From assembly GCF_026000115.1 (NCBI RefSeq), contig NZ_AP026867.1, forward strand, positions 6,797,001 through 6,861,000: a DNA stretch of 64,000 nt, read 5' to 3'. Positions 9,605-18,840 of the stretch are shown one piece after another. The number at the start of each line of letters is the position of its first letter. The first letter of the stretch is position 1. Source of the DNA: Aureispira anguillae (GTDB lineage: Bacteria; Bacteroidota; Bacteroidia; Chitinophagales; Saprospiraceae). The translations under genes were made by a program, and so were the position numbers. The notes under the pieces were generated by a model. The model was not told the DNA's origin. It was given only the letters and a program-made list of their open reading frames with translations, and did no database searches.

Positions 9605-9820
9605 TACTTCGTGGTAAAATCGCATTAGATTGATTATCAATAAGGTATGCTTTTGTTGGTGAAAAAGTTAAAACTTTGATAATCAATTTAATGTACGAGC
9701 GATAGTGAGCTGCGTCAGCTTGCAGCTAAAAGCTGCAAAAGGAAAGGCACTGCTTTTTTATGTTTTTTGAAGAAAAACTAAAAAACTATCTCATGAGCGT
9801 AGCGAGTAATCCACGAAGTA
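9605..9820. repeat. Palindromic intergenic element, copy A (TIR TACTTCGTGG)
   Basis: This element is 216 bp long with perfect 10-bp ends TACTTCGTGG (9605-9614) and CCACGAAGTA (9811-9820). Inside are a second inverted pair (TTGATTATCAA / TTGATAATCAA), the hairpin GCAGCTAAAAGCTGC, the block GGCACTGCTTTTTTATG and the block AAAAACTATCTCATGAG. The last two blocks recur in the copies at 24.5 and 53.2 kb; the first also appears, degenerate, at 29.5 kb. It fills the gap between the third T9SS paralogue and the next T9SS gene and has no believable reading frame. Confidence 0.7.
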
Positions 9821-9871
9821 TTATATTTAATTATATCTAAAAAAAATACCAAACAGTACAAAAAGTATCAA

Positions 9872-12022
9872 ATGAAAAGAACAACACTTATTGGATTATC
9901 CATATTGATGATCTATCACTGTAGCCTGACAAAATCCTTTGCTCAAACAAAGATTTGGGGAGCAGGGGCTACCATTGGAAATGCAGAAGGGCGATTTCAA
10001 ACCAATTTTACAACAACAGGAACCACAGGGAACTACGATCCAACCACTTGGACAGCTTTGTCCATTTATGAAGATGGAGGGGCAACGCTACCAGGGAATG
10101 CCTATTGGACAAGGAGCAATTTGGGCTATTCACAAGGAGTAAATGCCCTAGATAGTATTCCAATGCCTTCTCCTTCACAGTCAGACGGGCTTGCTATATT
10201 TGATTCAGATTATTTGAATAACAGCGGTATGGGAAGCTCATTATCACCACATAAAGGGCTACTTATTTCTCCTAGAATAGATCTAAGTGGTTATATGGAC
10301 AGCAGCTTATTGCTTCGCTTTTTTTCCCAATACAGAATAGAAGAACTTACTAAATGGACGGTTTCAATGTCTGTGGATGATGGCACAACTTGGTCGCCAG
10401 AATTAGCGCTTACTCTATTACAAGATTCCAATACTGCTGGGTGGGTACGAGCTTATTTTCCTACTCTTACCACGGGAATTGCTACTTTAGACAGTTGCCG
10501 AATTCGTTTTCTCTTTGAGGGAGCCAATTATTATGCAATGATAGATGATCTATCCGTAGAATTAGCACCCGATTATGATCTTGCCATTGCTCGTCCCAAT
10601 CCAAATAGTACCGTATTAGCAGAGCAAGGAGATTATATAAAAATCTGCAATAGTCGCTATTTATCAACTAATAATCTGCGGCATAGTTATAACGATCCCA
10701 TTGCAAGAAATCAGTGGTCTTGGGGCTTAAGAGCCATTAATTATGGCTCAAAAAGCCTTTATCCCAATGATTCAGCTAGAATAATACTAGAAATAGACCA
10801 TCTGACAGATTTTGGGTTTTATACGTCTTCTATTTATTCCGATACCATTTATTTGGATAACGATACCCTACAAGCAGGAGGTGAAAACAGTGTTGTGGGG
10901 CAAAAAACATTGGGCAATTTTAATTTTGGATGGTATGGATCGGGGGAGTATATTGTGAAATATTGGGTAGAGCATTTGCACACCGATGCCTTTGATGATA
11001 ACGACACCATTTATCATCGGCTGAATTCTAATCGTGCCTTTGCTGCTACAGTGGCTTGTCGCAAGCAATATTATGAGTCAAAGGCTAGGCTAAATCCCAA
11101 CGATGACAAAGTATTGGCGACTACTGCTGTTTTTCCGAAAGACAGCACCTTGGTTTCTTTTGAATATGGTGCCTTGTTTTACAATCCTATTAGCGCTTTG
11201 GGCTGGTCAGGTGATGAAATTAGAATTGATTCGGTCGATTTTCGGTATTATCTTCCTTCAAATTATAGTGGTGATAGTTCTTTGATTTTAGCGGTCAATC
11301 TTTATGAATTTGTAGACGATGGGAATGGCTGGTTTGATAAAACATCAGAACTAACCCAAATTGGGATAGGAATTGTTCATCTGACTGGATTGGGGACAAC
11401 ACAGGCGTTGGGAACTTATGGAATGGCTACTTCTGATGTATTGGTGGATGTTGTAACAGGTGGTTCAATTTTAGATTTGAACAAGGGTTTTTACATGGTT
11501 TCTATTATGCAGTATCCCTCCTTATTTGGGAATGGGGTTTTATTTAACGATAGTACAGGAGTTTGGTTTGGAGCTGACAATTATAATTATGCTCTAAATA
11601 CCCTTTCGACAAGCCCAACAGCAATTATTCCACAGTCTTCATTTTTATTAACAAGGGATTCTTTAGGGAATAGTACAATCAATCCACAGGGATTTGGTCT
11701 GGGCTTAACTCCTTCAATTGGTATTTATAGTAGTTCGTCTTGCTATATTGGAACAAAGGAATTGGAATCAACAACGATCGATTTTTCTATTTATCCAACG
11801 CCTACGGATGAGCTGTTAAATATAGAGGTGGCATTAAAAGAACCCAGTACATTACAATATATTCTTACGGATGTAAAAGGAAGGGTTCTTTCTATAACAA
11901 CTGCCAAAAGTATAACGGCGGAACAGCGAACAATCAATGTTCAAAAATTAACAGCAGGAACCTATTATCTGACCCTAAAAACAGAAAAAGAAGCAGTAAC
12001 CAAACCTTTTGTAAAGCGATGA
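9872..12022 (+). CDS. T9SS-sorted secreted protein of unknown function
   Basis: The protein is 716 aa. A signal peptide (residues ~1-25, ending KSFAQ) is followed by a jelly-roll-like region of ~200 residues that ends RFLFEGANYYAMIDDLSVE, the type of beta-sandwich often seen in MAM/CBM-like extracellular domains. Next comes a long region that recognises no family (residues ~235-620). The C-terminus is a type A T9SS sorting domain (DFSIYPTPTDELLNIEVALK... to KPFVKR). It follows the three paralogues but is not related to them in sequence. Extracellular location is well supported; any enzymatic role is not. Confidence 0.8.
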   Translation: MKRTTLIGLSILMIYHCSLTKSFAQTKIWGAGATIGNAEGRFQTNFTTTGTTGNYDPTTWTALSIYEDGGATLPGNAYWTRSNLGYSQGVNALDSIPMPSPSQSDGLAIFDSDYLNNSGMGSSLSPHKGLLISPRIDLSGYMDSSLLLRFFSQYRIEELTKWTVSMSVDDGTTWSPELALTLLQDSNTAGWVRAYFPTLTTGIATLDSCRIRFLFEGANYYAMIDDLSVELAPDYDLAIARPNPNSTVLAEQGDYIKICNSRYLSTNNLRHSYNDPIARNQWSWGLRAINYGSKSLYPNDSARIILEIDHLTDFGFYTSSIYSDTIYLDNDTLQAGGENSVVGQKTLGNFNFGWYGSGEYIVKYWVEHLHTDAFDDNDTIYHRLNSNRAFAATVACRKQYYESKARLNPNDDKVLATTAVFPKDSTLVSFEYGALFYNPISALGWSGDEIRIDSVDFRYYLPSNYSGDSSLILAVNLYEFVDDGNGWFDKTSELTQIGIGIVHLTGLGTTQALGTYGMATSDVLVDVVTGGSILDLNKGFYMVSIMQYPSLFGNGVLFNDSTGVWFGADNYNYALNTLSTSPTAIIPQSSFLLTRDSLGNSTINPQGFGLGLTPSIGIYSSSSCYIGTKELESTTIDFSIYPTPTDELLNIEVALKEPSTLQYILTDVKGRVLSITTAKSITAEQRTINVQKLTAGTYYLTLKTEKEAVTKPFVKR

Positions 12023-12064
12023 TTCGCCTATAAAAAGGCGACTAAAAAAAATATTTTAAAACAA

Positions 12065-12098
12065 TTTGTGTCATTTGTAGCACATTTTTGTATTTTTG
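12065..12098 (+). promoter_or_regulatory. Candidate Bacteroidota-type promoter upstream of recN
   Basis: TTTG (12065-12068), 22-nt spacer, TATTTTTG (12091-12098), matching the TTTG / TAnnTTTG pattern of this phylum. It would start transcription ~120 nt before the recN start. The spacer is at the long end of the usual range. Confidence 0.4.
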
Positions 12099-12225
12099 TA
12101 AAGCAGTTGATATTTTTTGATGGGGTAAGACTAGAATTATTCTTTCAAAAAAATTAGTGGATGAATTGTCGTGTTGTGGGGGAACTGCTTTACAAAAATT
12201 ATTTTGTACAAACTCAACTTCAGAA

Positions 12226-13881
12226 ATGATTCGGACATTAACGATCCAAAATTATGCGATCATAGAGGAATTGGTGATTAATTTTTCCAATAATTTGACG
12301 ATTATAACTGGTGAAACAGGAGCAGGTAAATCCATTATGCTAGGCGGCTTAGGGCTGATTATGGGCAAACGTGCAGACACCAAAGTACTCTATCAGCAAG
12401 ATAGCAAATGTATTGTAGAAGGCGTTTTTGACGTATCTCCTTACGGTTTGCAAGATTTTTTTGAAGCCAATGATTTGGATTATGAAGAAGAGACCTGCAT
12501 TCGCCGAGAAATTACCCCTTCTGGAAAGTCAAGAGCTTTTGTTAATGATACGCCTGTTCGTTTGGGCGTTTTAAAAGAGTTGAGCAATAAGCTCATTGAT
12601 TTGCATCAACAATTTGACACCTTGGATATTCACGACCCACTGTTTCAGGTTCGAGTAATCGATGCCATTGCAGACAATAAAAAGTTGTTGGGCAAATACC
12701 AAACGGAATTTAGAGCTTATGAAGAAAGTAAGCGTGCTTTGGCTCGTTTGATTAAACAAAGCCAGGATGCCAATAAGGAAACCGATTTTTTGACGTATCA
12801 ACTGAATGAACTCACAGAGGCAGAATTGAAGTTGGGCGAAATGGAAGCCCTCGAAATGGAACAAAAACGCCTTAACAATGCAGAAGATATTCAGCGTATT
12901 TTGGGCGGTGCGGCCATGCACATTACCGAAAATGAAAATTCCGTGTGTAGCCAATTAACCGATCTTTCCAATTCGGCGGCCAATTTGGTCGAATTTCACC
13001 CTAAATTGCCACAAATCTTGGAGCAGTTTGATTCTCTTGTGTTAGAATTGGAAGAAATTGGCAATCAGTTTCATGTCATTGCAGAAGATACAGAACACGA
13101 TGGAGACCGTTTGCTAGAGGTTAATGAGCGTTTATCGATTTTGTTTAATTTAGCCAATAAATACCATGTTCAGAACGACGAAGAGTTGATTCAATTGAGA
13201 AGTGAATTGGAGGAAAAATTGGGAGGCTTTGAAGATATTTCAGAACAAATGGAAGCCTTAAATACTCAAATCAAACAGCAGGAGCAAAAACTATTGGACC
13301 TAGGAAAACGCTTGTCTCAGCGTCGCCAAAAAGTAACCACCAAATTCCAAAAATCGGTACAAAAATTATTGGCACAGCTCTCTATGCAGTATGCTCGTTT
13401 GGAGGTAGAAATTGTTTCAACCCAAGAATTTACGCCTACAGGAACCGATCGTTTGAGGTTTTTATTTGCAGCCAATAAAGGGAGCCGCCTAGAAGAAATT
13501 AAAGGGGTAGCTTCTGGTGGGGAGTTATCTCGTCTGGCACTTTGTATCAAATCATTGGTGGCGAGTGCCATTCCATTGCCAACCTTAATTTTTGATGAAA
13601 TTGATGCTGGAGTATCGGGAGAGGTGGCCTTGCAAATGGGGATTATTTTGAAACAATTGTCTTCTGAGCATCAAGTGATTTCGATCACTCATTCTCCTCA
13701 GATTGCAGCAAAAGCCAATACCCATTATTTTGTTCGTAAAAAAGTAACTGGAAACAAAACCACTACGTTTGTTAGCGAATTGAACCAGCAGGAACGCATC
13801 TTAGAAATTGCTAAAATGTTGAGTGGTAATCCTCCTTCTGATGTGGCCAAGGAGAACGCTAGAGAGTTATTAGGTTGCTAA
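12226..13881 (+). CDS. recN: DNA repair protein RecN
   Basis: RecN is an SMC-like ATPase for double-strand break repair. Starting at ATG 12226 gives 551 aa, the family's usual length; the frame is open upstream to 12157, but those 23 codons do not look like RecN. Walker A is GETGAGKS (residues 29-36). A long coiled-coil middle follows, then the signature VASGGELSRLAL and Walker B LIFDEIDAGVSG near residue 455, and an H-loop (ITHSPQIAAKA). The next gene starts 12 nt downstream and is probably co-transcribed. Confidence 0.95.
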   Translation: MIRTLTIQNYAIIEELVINFSNNLTIITGETGAGKSIMLGGLGLIMGKRADTKVLYQQDSKCIVEGVFDVSPYGLQDFFEANDLDYEEETCIRREITPSGKSRAFVNDTPVRLGVLKELSNKLIDLHQQFDTLDIHDPLFQVRVIDAIADNKKLLGKYQTEFRAYEESKRALARLIKQSQDANKETDFLTYQLNELTEAELKLGEMEALEMEQKRLNNAEDIQRILGGAAMHITENENSVCSQLTDLSNSAANLVEFHPKLPQILEQFDSLVLELEEIGNQFHVIAEDTEHDGDRLLEVNERLSILFNLANKYHVQNDEELIQLRSELEEKLGGFEDISEQMEALNTQIKQQEQKLLDLGKRLSQRRQKVTTKFQKSVQKLLAQLSMQYARLEVEIVSTQEFTPTGTDRLRFLFAANKGSRLEEIKGVASGGELSRLALCIKSLVASAIPLPTLIFDEIDAGVSGEVALQMGIILKQLSSEHQVISITHSPQIAAKANTHYFVRKKVTGNKTTTFVSELNQQERILEIAKMLSGNPPSDVAKENARELLGC

Positions 13882-13893
13882 TCAATTGCCCTT

Positions 13894-14553
13894 ATGAAAT
13901 GGTTTAAGAAAAGGAAAAAAGCAAATGAAGAAGCTGGCTTTTTATTTCAGCATACTGGAATAGCCATTGAGGAATCGGATGTGCTGCTTTTTCCTGATCG
14001 AGAATTGGTGTTTGAGACCGTTTCAACCTTGCATAACAGCGTGTTTTTTCCACTCTGTTCTATTAAAATGGCGTTGCTCAATCCCACTTGGGATTTTTAT
14101 GCTCATTTTGTCTATGTTTACCGAGAGCCTGAAGAAAAGGTAGATTATATGCGATATTATACCTCTTATTGTGGCGATTATTCATTGGGTTTTGATTGCA
14201 TAGAGGGAAAATATGATTTGCAGGCAAAAGCGAAAATGTTGGAAATATCAGCACCCTACCAAAAATATCAACAAAAGGCCAATAAAAAATACGAACGCTT
14301 TGTGCAGGATTATCAGGAACATGGTTTAATGAACCTACTGCCTGCTAATGAAAATTTGAACTTTTTGATCAAGCGTTTTGGCAGCTCCCCCATTTGGGTG
14401 CAAAGAGATGAAACCCCAGTGGATTTAGACGGGGAGGCTTTATTATTTGTTGGACAGGTAAGAGTATTGGATTTTATAGGAGAAGAGCAGTACTTGTACT
14501 TATTTTACAATCCTAAATTTCATTATTTTGTACAACGAGAACAGTACACTTAA
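13894..14553 (+). CDS. Conserved hypothetical protein downstream of recN
   Basis: The protein is 219 aa, cytoplasmic, with a basic N-terminus (MKWFKKRKKANEE) and no signal peptide or membrane segment. It is rich in aromatic residues, and the C-terminal part (LLFVGQVRVLDFIGEEQYLYLF) is faintly like DUF1963/YwqG-type proteins, but I cannot confirm membership. It begins 12 nt after recN on the same strand, suggesting one transcript. No function is proposed. Confidence 0.7.
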   Translation: MKWFKKRKKANEEAGFLFQHTGIAIEESDVLLFPDRELVFETVSTLHNSVFFPLCSIKMALLNPTWDFYAHFVYVYREPEEKVDYMRYYTSYCGDYSLGFDCIEGKYDLQAKAKMLEISAPYQKYQQKANKKYERFVQDYQEHGLMNLLPANENLNFLIKRFGSSPIWVQRDETPVDLDGEALLFVGQVRVLDFIGEEQYLYLFYNPKFHYFVQREQYT

Positions 14554-14609
14554 GCAATAAGAATGCCTTGATACCCCGCAGGTGCTCGACCCAATACTAG
14601 TAGCGCTTT

Positions 14610-14665
14610 AAGTAGAAAGTCGTATGTTTTTTATCGTTAAAATAAAAACATACGACTTTCTACTT
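14610..14665. terminator. Long perfect hairpin between convergent genes
   Basis: Perfect 22-bp arms: AAGTAGAAAGTCGTATGTTTTT (14610-14631) and its complement (14644-14665), with a 12-nt loop. It lies between the recN-linked gene (+) and a desaturase gene (-) and may terminate both. The arms are much longer than an intrinsic terminator needs. Confidence 0.55.
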
Positions 14666-14728
14666 ACAACTTATATCCGACCCACTACTGCAAGAAGGAA
14701 TTTTTTTAGCATTTCACAAAACTTGTTA

Positions 14729-15775
14729 TTAAACAACACTATGAAATTCTTCGTTTACTTCTTTTTCGACGACTTCTGTAATTTGTAACATTTCTTCAAC
14801 AGAAGCAGATTCTGCTCCAAAATCAAATTTATGAGAGCGGTCGCCCATGAAAATATCTTCTGTCCAATCTTGATCGGCTACTTTGGGAGCCAATACATAG
14901 GGTGTTCCATCGTAGTTAATTCGTTTTCCAGGATAGATATAAGCTTTCCAGAAATATTTAGGCATATTGTCCACACTCAAATTGGGGTGAATATAAGGCT
15001 CTATATATCTATCGTGGTAGGCGGGTAACAAGCTCCAATGTAAACTTGGACGATCATGATGTGCTCCGTGATACCCATTGTTAAAGCAGAACCAGTTCAT
15101 TATTTTGCCTGTGAACGTACGAGAATGATTGTATTTGTGATTAGGGTCACAACCATCATGTTGCCACAAATTAACGCCCATCAATGCCCAAAGTGCATAG
15201 AAATGAGGAATCCAAATGAATAGAATGGCAGCAGGTAAGTTAATAAAAAGTACTCCTATTTTGAGTACATTAACTAGGATTGATTCGAGTAGCCACTGGC
15301 GATACCACTCTGGCTTTTCTTTTTTCATTTTTGCCGCCCATTTTAATTCAAACTTTAAGGCTCCGCTGGTAATTAAAAAGAAGAAAAATAATTGATTTAA
15401 TAAATGCCATTTGAACCGTGCTTTGGAGGTACGCATGACATCTTTTGGGGTTTCTAATTCTTTGTGATGGCTGAAATTATGCCCTGGAACAAAAGCACTT
15501 ACAGAATACCCATAACAAAAACTCAGTACATATTGCATGATTTTGTTGTGCGACTTCTTGACAAAAATAGGGGCATGCACTGTATTGTGAATAATAACAG
15601 CAGTAGAAAAACAAACCACACAGGTTGCAATGCAAAGTGGGATTAGAATGGTCCAAAAAGAAGATTCATAAAAATAATCAAATAGAAAGAACCCTCCATA
15701 AGCCAAGAGATAGTAACTAACTACAAAGGCTAATGTTCGGGAATCGGCTTTATAGCGTAAAAGGGATGTACTCAT
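14729..15775 (-). CDS. Membrane fatty acid desaturase family protein, paralogue 1
   Basis: The protein is 348 aa with several hydrophobic segments (about 15-60, 75-100, 165-205). It has the three histidine boxes of the membrane di-iron desaturase/hydroxylase superfamily: HNTVHAP (HxxxH), HNFSHH (HxxHH) and HGAHH (HxxHH), plus extra His in LWQHDGCDPNHKYNHSRTF. It should be an inner-membrane O2-dependent desaturase or hydroxylase acting on acyl chains or another lipid; regioselectivity cannot be read from sequence. The start MSTSLLRYKAD matches the start of the neighbouring paralogue. Confidence 0.85.
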   Translation of the reverse strand: MSTSLLRYKADSRTLAFVVSYYLLAYGGFFLFDYFYESSFWTILIPLCIATCVVCFSTAVIIHNTVHAPIFVKKSHNKIMQYVLSFCYGYSVSAFVPGHNFSHHKELETPKDVMRTSKARFKWHLLNQLFFFFLITSGALKFELKWAAKMKKEKPEWYRQWLLESILVNVLKIGVLFINLPAAILFIWIPHFYALWALMGVNLWQHDGCDPNHKYNHSRTFTGKIMNWFCFNNGYHGAHHDRPSLHWSLLPAYHDRYIEPYIHPNLSVDNMPKYFWKAYIYPGKRINYDGTPYVLAPKVADQDWTEDIFMGDRSHKFDFGAESASVEEMLQITEVVEKEVNEEFHSVV

Positions 15776-15971
15776 ATTTAATGTTTTTAAATTATGTCTT
15801 GATAATCATATTGCTATGATTAAATAAATAGAATTCTGGAGTATGAAAAGTAGGAATTAGAGCGTAAAAAAAACAAATCCTTTTTTTATAAAAAATATAC
15901 CAAAAGACCTACACAAACTCAGTGCCCAAAAAAGAGGATAATGGAATTAGAGCCTAGATAAATGAGGAAAA

Positions 15972-15999
15972 GTGTTACAACTCTACAGAGTTATAACAC
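15972..15999 (-). terminator. Terminator of desaturase paralogue 2
   Basis: Arms GTGTTAcAACTCT and AGAGTTaTAACAC with a 2-nt loop. On the minus strand the hairpin is followed by TTTTCC, placing it just after the stop of the second desaturase gene. Confidence 0.7.
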
Positions 16000-16036
16000 G
16001 TTATATTTTCATAAACAGATCATTATTTTAACAGGA

Positions 16037-17068
16037 TTAAACAACTTTGCTTGTTTCTTTTATCTCTGTTGTTTGTAGAATATCATCAATAGAACTAGCC
16101 TCCGCCCCAAAGTCGTATTTATGGGCAGGATCTATAACACTCAATTCTGCTACCCAATCAACATCAGGAACTGCAGGTTCTAGAACGTAAGGGCTACCAT
16201 CATAATTTACTCGTTTTCCTGGGTAAATATAAGCCTTTACCAAATAAGTAATCATATTTTTTTGGTTAAGGTTGGGATGGATATATGGAGCAATATTTTT
16301 TTCGTGGTAAGCAGGCAATAAACTCCAGTGCATTGATGGACGATCATGATGAGCACCATGATACCCATTATTAAACAAAAAGAAGTTCAAAAGTCCACCC
16401 GTAAAAGTACGAGAGTGATTGTATTTGTCTTCTATATCACAACCATCATGTTGCCAGACATTAGTACCCACAATTCCCCATGCAGCATAAATGTGTGGTC
16501 CCCAAATAAAGAGCAAAGCCGCAGGAAAGTTAACAAATAACAACCCAATGCGAACAACATTAACTAAAATCATTTCAGCGAGCCATTGGTTGTACCAATC
16601 TCGTTTATCTTTTTTCATTTTAGCAACAAACTTCTTCTCTGCTTTTAACAAATCGGGAGTTACGATAAAGAAAAATAAAAGTTGATTGAGAAAATGCCAC
16701 TTAAAACGTGCCTTGGAGGTACGCATATTGTCCTTGTCTGATTGCACTTCTTTGTGATGGCTGAAGTTGTGACCAGGTACATAGGCACTAACAGAATATC
16801 CATAAGCTAAACTTAGGACAAATTGGAACCATTTATTATGTGATTTTTTGTGGAAGATAGGAGCATGTATGGTGTTGTGGACGATAACGGCACAGGCAAA
16901 GGAAGAAAATGCGGTAACAATTACCCAAGGTGCCATGACTGTCCAAGTACGTAGTTCAGGGTTGAGCATATAGGTAATAAATCCTCCATAGGCTATAATA
17001 TAATAAGCTGCTACAAATACCAATGTTCTATAATCGGCTTTGTAACGTAAAAGAGAAGTACTGCTCAT
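16037..17068 (-). CDS. Membrane fatty acid desaturase family protein, paralogue 2
   Basis: The protein is 343 aa from ATG 17068; an upstream in-frame codon would add nine unlikely residues, and MSSTSLLRYKAD aligns with the neighbour's MSTSLLRYKAD. The same three His boxes are present (HNTIHAP, HNFSHH, HGAHH) and the overall layout is the same as paralogue 1. The two genes lie head-to-tail on the minus strand, 261 bp apart and separated by a terminator, so they are probably transcribed separately. They look like an old duplication: box regions are highly conserved, while membrane segments and C-termini differ. Confidence 0.85.
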   Translation of the reverse strand: MSSTSLLRYKADYRTLVFVAAYYIIAYGGFITYMLNPELRTWTVMAPWVIVTAFSSFACAVIVHNTIHAPIFHKKSHNKWFQFVLSLAYGYSVSAYVPGHNFSHHKEVQSDKDNMRTSKARFKWHFLNQLLFFFIVTPDLLKAEKKFVAKMKKDKRDWYNQWLAEMILVNVVRIGLLFVNFPAALLFIWGPHIYAAWGIVGTNVWQHDGCDIEDKYNHSRTFTGGLLNFFLFNNGYHGAHHDRPSMHWSLLPAYHEKNIAPYIHPNLNQKNMITYLVKAYIYPGKRVNYDGSPYVLEPAVPDVDWVAELSVIDPAHKYDFGAEASSIDDILQTTEIKETSKVV

Positions 17069-17324
17069 AATAAGATTGATTTTGTTTGGTAACAAATTAA
17101 ACGATAAAAACTAAAACACACACACACATTGTTTATTTTTGTTCAACAACAAAAATAAAATTAAAAAGGTAAAAAATCTACTTTTTAAGAAACAAAAGCT
17201 ATTATAACTTACTTTTGACAAGAGGTAGAATAGTTTTTCTGAAAAACTTATGATTGGTTCTTCTATAAGGATGTATTTCAACTAAATTGTCCCTATTAAA
17301 AACCTAATTTAAAGCTTAAAAAAA

Positions 17325-18248
17325 ATGAAAAAGTACATAGAGATTAGCTCAGAGGTACAACGGGCTATTCAAAATAATCAACCTGTTGTGGCGTTAGAAT
17401 CTACTATTATCTCTCATGGAATGCCCTTTCCCAAAAATATGGAAACAGCCCTAGCCGTGGAGCAAATTGTACGTTCTAATGGTGCTATTCCTGCTACAAT
17501 TGCTATTCTTAATGGTAAATTTAAGGTAGGATTAACTCAAGAAGAAGTGAAATACTTGGGGAAAGCTGGACAAAAAATAATAAAAGCTAGCCGAAGGGAT
17601 ATTCCTTATTTGTTGTCCAAAAAAATAGATGGCGCTACTACTGTTGCTTCTACTATGATTGCGGCAGAAATGGCAGGGATTAAGGTTTTTGCTACAGGAG
17701 GAATAGGGGGCGTACATCGTGGTGCTGAGACTTCGTTTGATGTATCGGCAGATTTACAAGAACTAGCTAAAACTAATGTTGCGGTTGTTTGCGCAGGGAT
17801 AAAAGCAATACTGGATTTAGGGTTAACCTTAGAGTATCTAGAAACACATGGGGTTCCTGTTATTGGTTATCAAACGGCTGAGTTACCTGCTTTTTATACT
17901 CAGAAAAGTGGTTTTAACGTAGATTATCGCTTAGAGAATGCAACTGAAATTGCTCATTTTCTTCAAACTAAGTGGGGGATGAACTTGCAAGGAGGCGTTG
18001 TAATTGCCAATCCAATTCCTGCGGATAAACAACTGGATTACGATTATATGATGGAGAATATCGCCATTGCAATAGCTGAAGCTAATCGCTTAGGGATAAA
18101 AGGAAAAGAAAGTACTCCTTTTTTGTTGGCAAAAGTCAAGGAATTGACCACTGGAAAGAGTTTGGCATCTAATATTGAATTGGTTTATAACAATGCTCAA
18201 TTAGCAGCCCAAATTGCAGTGGCTTTACACTCAATTTCGTATAAGTAA
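17325..18248 (+). CDS. psuG: Pseudouridine-5'-phosphate glycosidase
   Basis: PsuG reversibly cleaves pseudouridine 5'-phosphate to uracil and ribose 5-phosphate. The 307-aa length fits the family. Diagnostic stretches are ALESTIISHGMPFPKN (residues ~24-39), IDGATTVASTM, FATGGIGGVHRGAE and VIANPIPADKQLD near the end, which hold metal and phosphate ligands in characterised PsuG. No kinase gene (psuK) is adjacent, so the pathway is incomplete here. Confidence 0.93.
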   Translation: MKKYIEISSEVQRAIQNNQPVVALESTIISHGMPFPKNMETALAVEQIVRSNGAIPATIAILNGKFKVGLTQEEVKYLGKAGQKIIKASRRDIPYLLSKKIDGATTVASTMIAAEMAGIKVFATGGIGGVHRGAETSFDVSADLQELAKTNVAVVCAGIKAILDLGLTLEYLETHGVPVIGYQTAELPAFYTQKSGFNVDYRLENATEIAHFLQTKWGMNLQGGVVIANPIPADKQLDYDYMMENIAIAIAEANRLGIKGKESTPFLLAKVKELTTGKSLASNIELVYNNAQLAAQIAVALHSISYK

Positions 18249-18249
18249 C

Positions 18250-18281
18250 AAAAAATGCTCTTAACCACTGGCTAAGAGCAT
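18250..18281 (-). terminator. Terminator of the YiaA-like gene
   Basis: ATGCTCTTA (18255-18263) and TAAGAGCAT (18273-18281). The T run lies on the minus strand (18250-18254), so it serves the minus-strand gene ending at 18318 and sits against the psuG stop codon. Confidence 0.7.
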
Positions 18282-18317
18282 CGAATTACTACTTCGTGGG
18301 GAACGCGTGTAATTTAT

Positions 18318-18602
18318 TTATTTTTCATCTGAACTGATATACTTGCTAATCATTTGCTCTGTTTTAGCATGTTCAATTTTTTTGACATAATCTTCCCCTT
18401 CTTGTTTGTCTCGAACTACTTTGGCTAAAACAAAACAAGAAGATAAACTAAATAGATAGGTCATGCCTATAAATGCTTTTTGGTAGATGTCCATTTGGAG
18501 GTAAATCAGTCCGATAATCATTCCTATAAAAGAAACTCCAAAAGAAATCCATGCTAAGGTGGCAAAAGCCTGGGTATTTGAATTTTGATATTTGGTTGAC
18601 AT
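18318..18602 (-). CDS. YiaA/YiaB-type two-helix inner membrane protein
   Basis: The protein is 94 aa with two membrane helices (residues ~14-34 and ~43-62) and the family's conserved pattern: FATLAWISFGVSFIGM, then KAFIGMTYLFSLSSCFVLAKVVRD with the typical (K)xVRD after helix 2. The charged C-terminal tail is cytoplasmic. The molecular role of the family is not established. The gene is preceded on the minus strand by ~240 nt containing a TACTTGTTTA/TAAACAAGTA inverted repeat (18681-18721). Confidence 0.8.
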   Translation of the reverse strand: MSTKYQNSNTQAFATLAWISFGVSFIGMIIGLIYLQMDIYQKAFIGMTYLFSLSSCFVLAKVVRDKQEGEDYVKKIEHAKTEQMISKYISSDEK

Positions 18603-18762
18603 AAGTTGTATTTTTTGAATAACTAATACCTTGTAATGGGAATAAATTAGTTACGATGAACAAAATGTATCAATTCTTATTACTTGTTTAACTGTTTGGT
18701 TAATACAGGAGTAAACAAGTACTGATAGAAACCAATATACAAACTATCAAATGAAATATATA

Positions 18763-18804
18763 GTTCCATTTGCTAAAAAATTAGCATTTTTTAACAAATG
18801 GAAC
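18763..18804 (-). terminator. 3' hairpin downstream of the universal stress protein gene
   Basis: Perfect arms GTTCCATTTG (18763-18772) and CAAATGGAAC (18795-18804) just beyond the uspA-like stop (18841). No T run follows directly; the AT-rich loop contains A6/T6. Probably a transcript-end structure. Confidence 0.4.
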
Positions 18805-18840
18805 GCAAACGGTTAGAAAAGTTTTTGTTGATTTTCTTAC

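Noticed and set aside
12157-12225. Upstream start of recN
   Set aside because: The extra 23 residues are not RecN-like; ATG 12226 gives the canonical N-terminus.
14554-14728. Possible tRNA in the gap between convergent genes
   Set aside because: The strong hairpin has no cloverleaf, no T-loop GTTCRA and no CCA-type end; it is a simple inverted repeat.
17113-17128. Short (CA)n run between desaturase and psuG
   Set aside because: Too short to be a likely phase-variation tract and not within a coding or clear promoter element.
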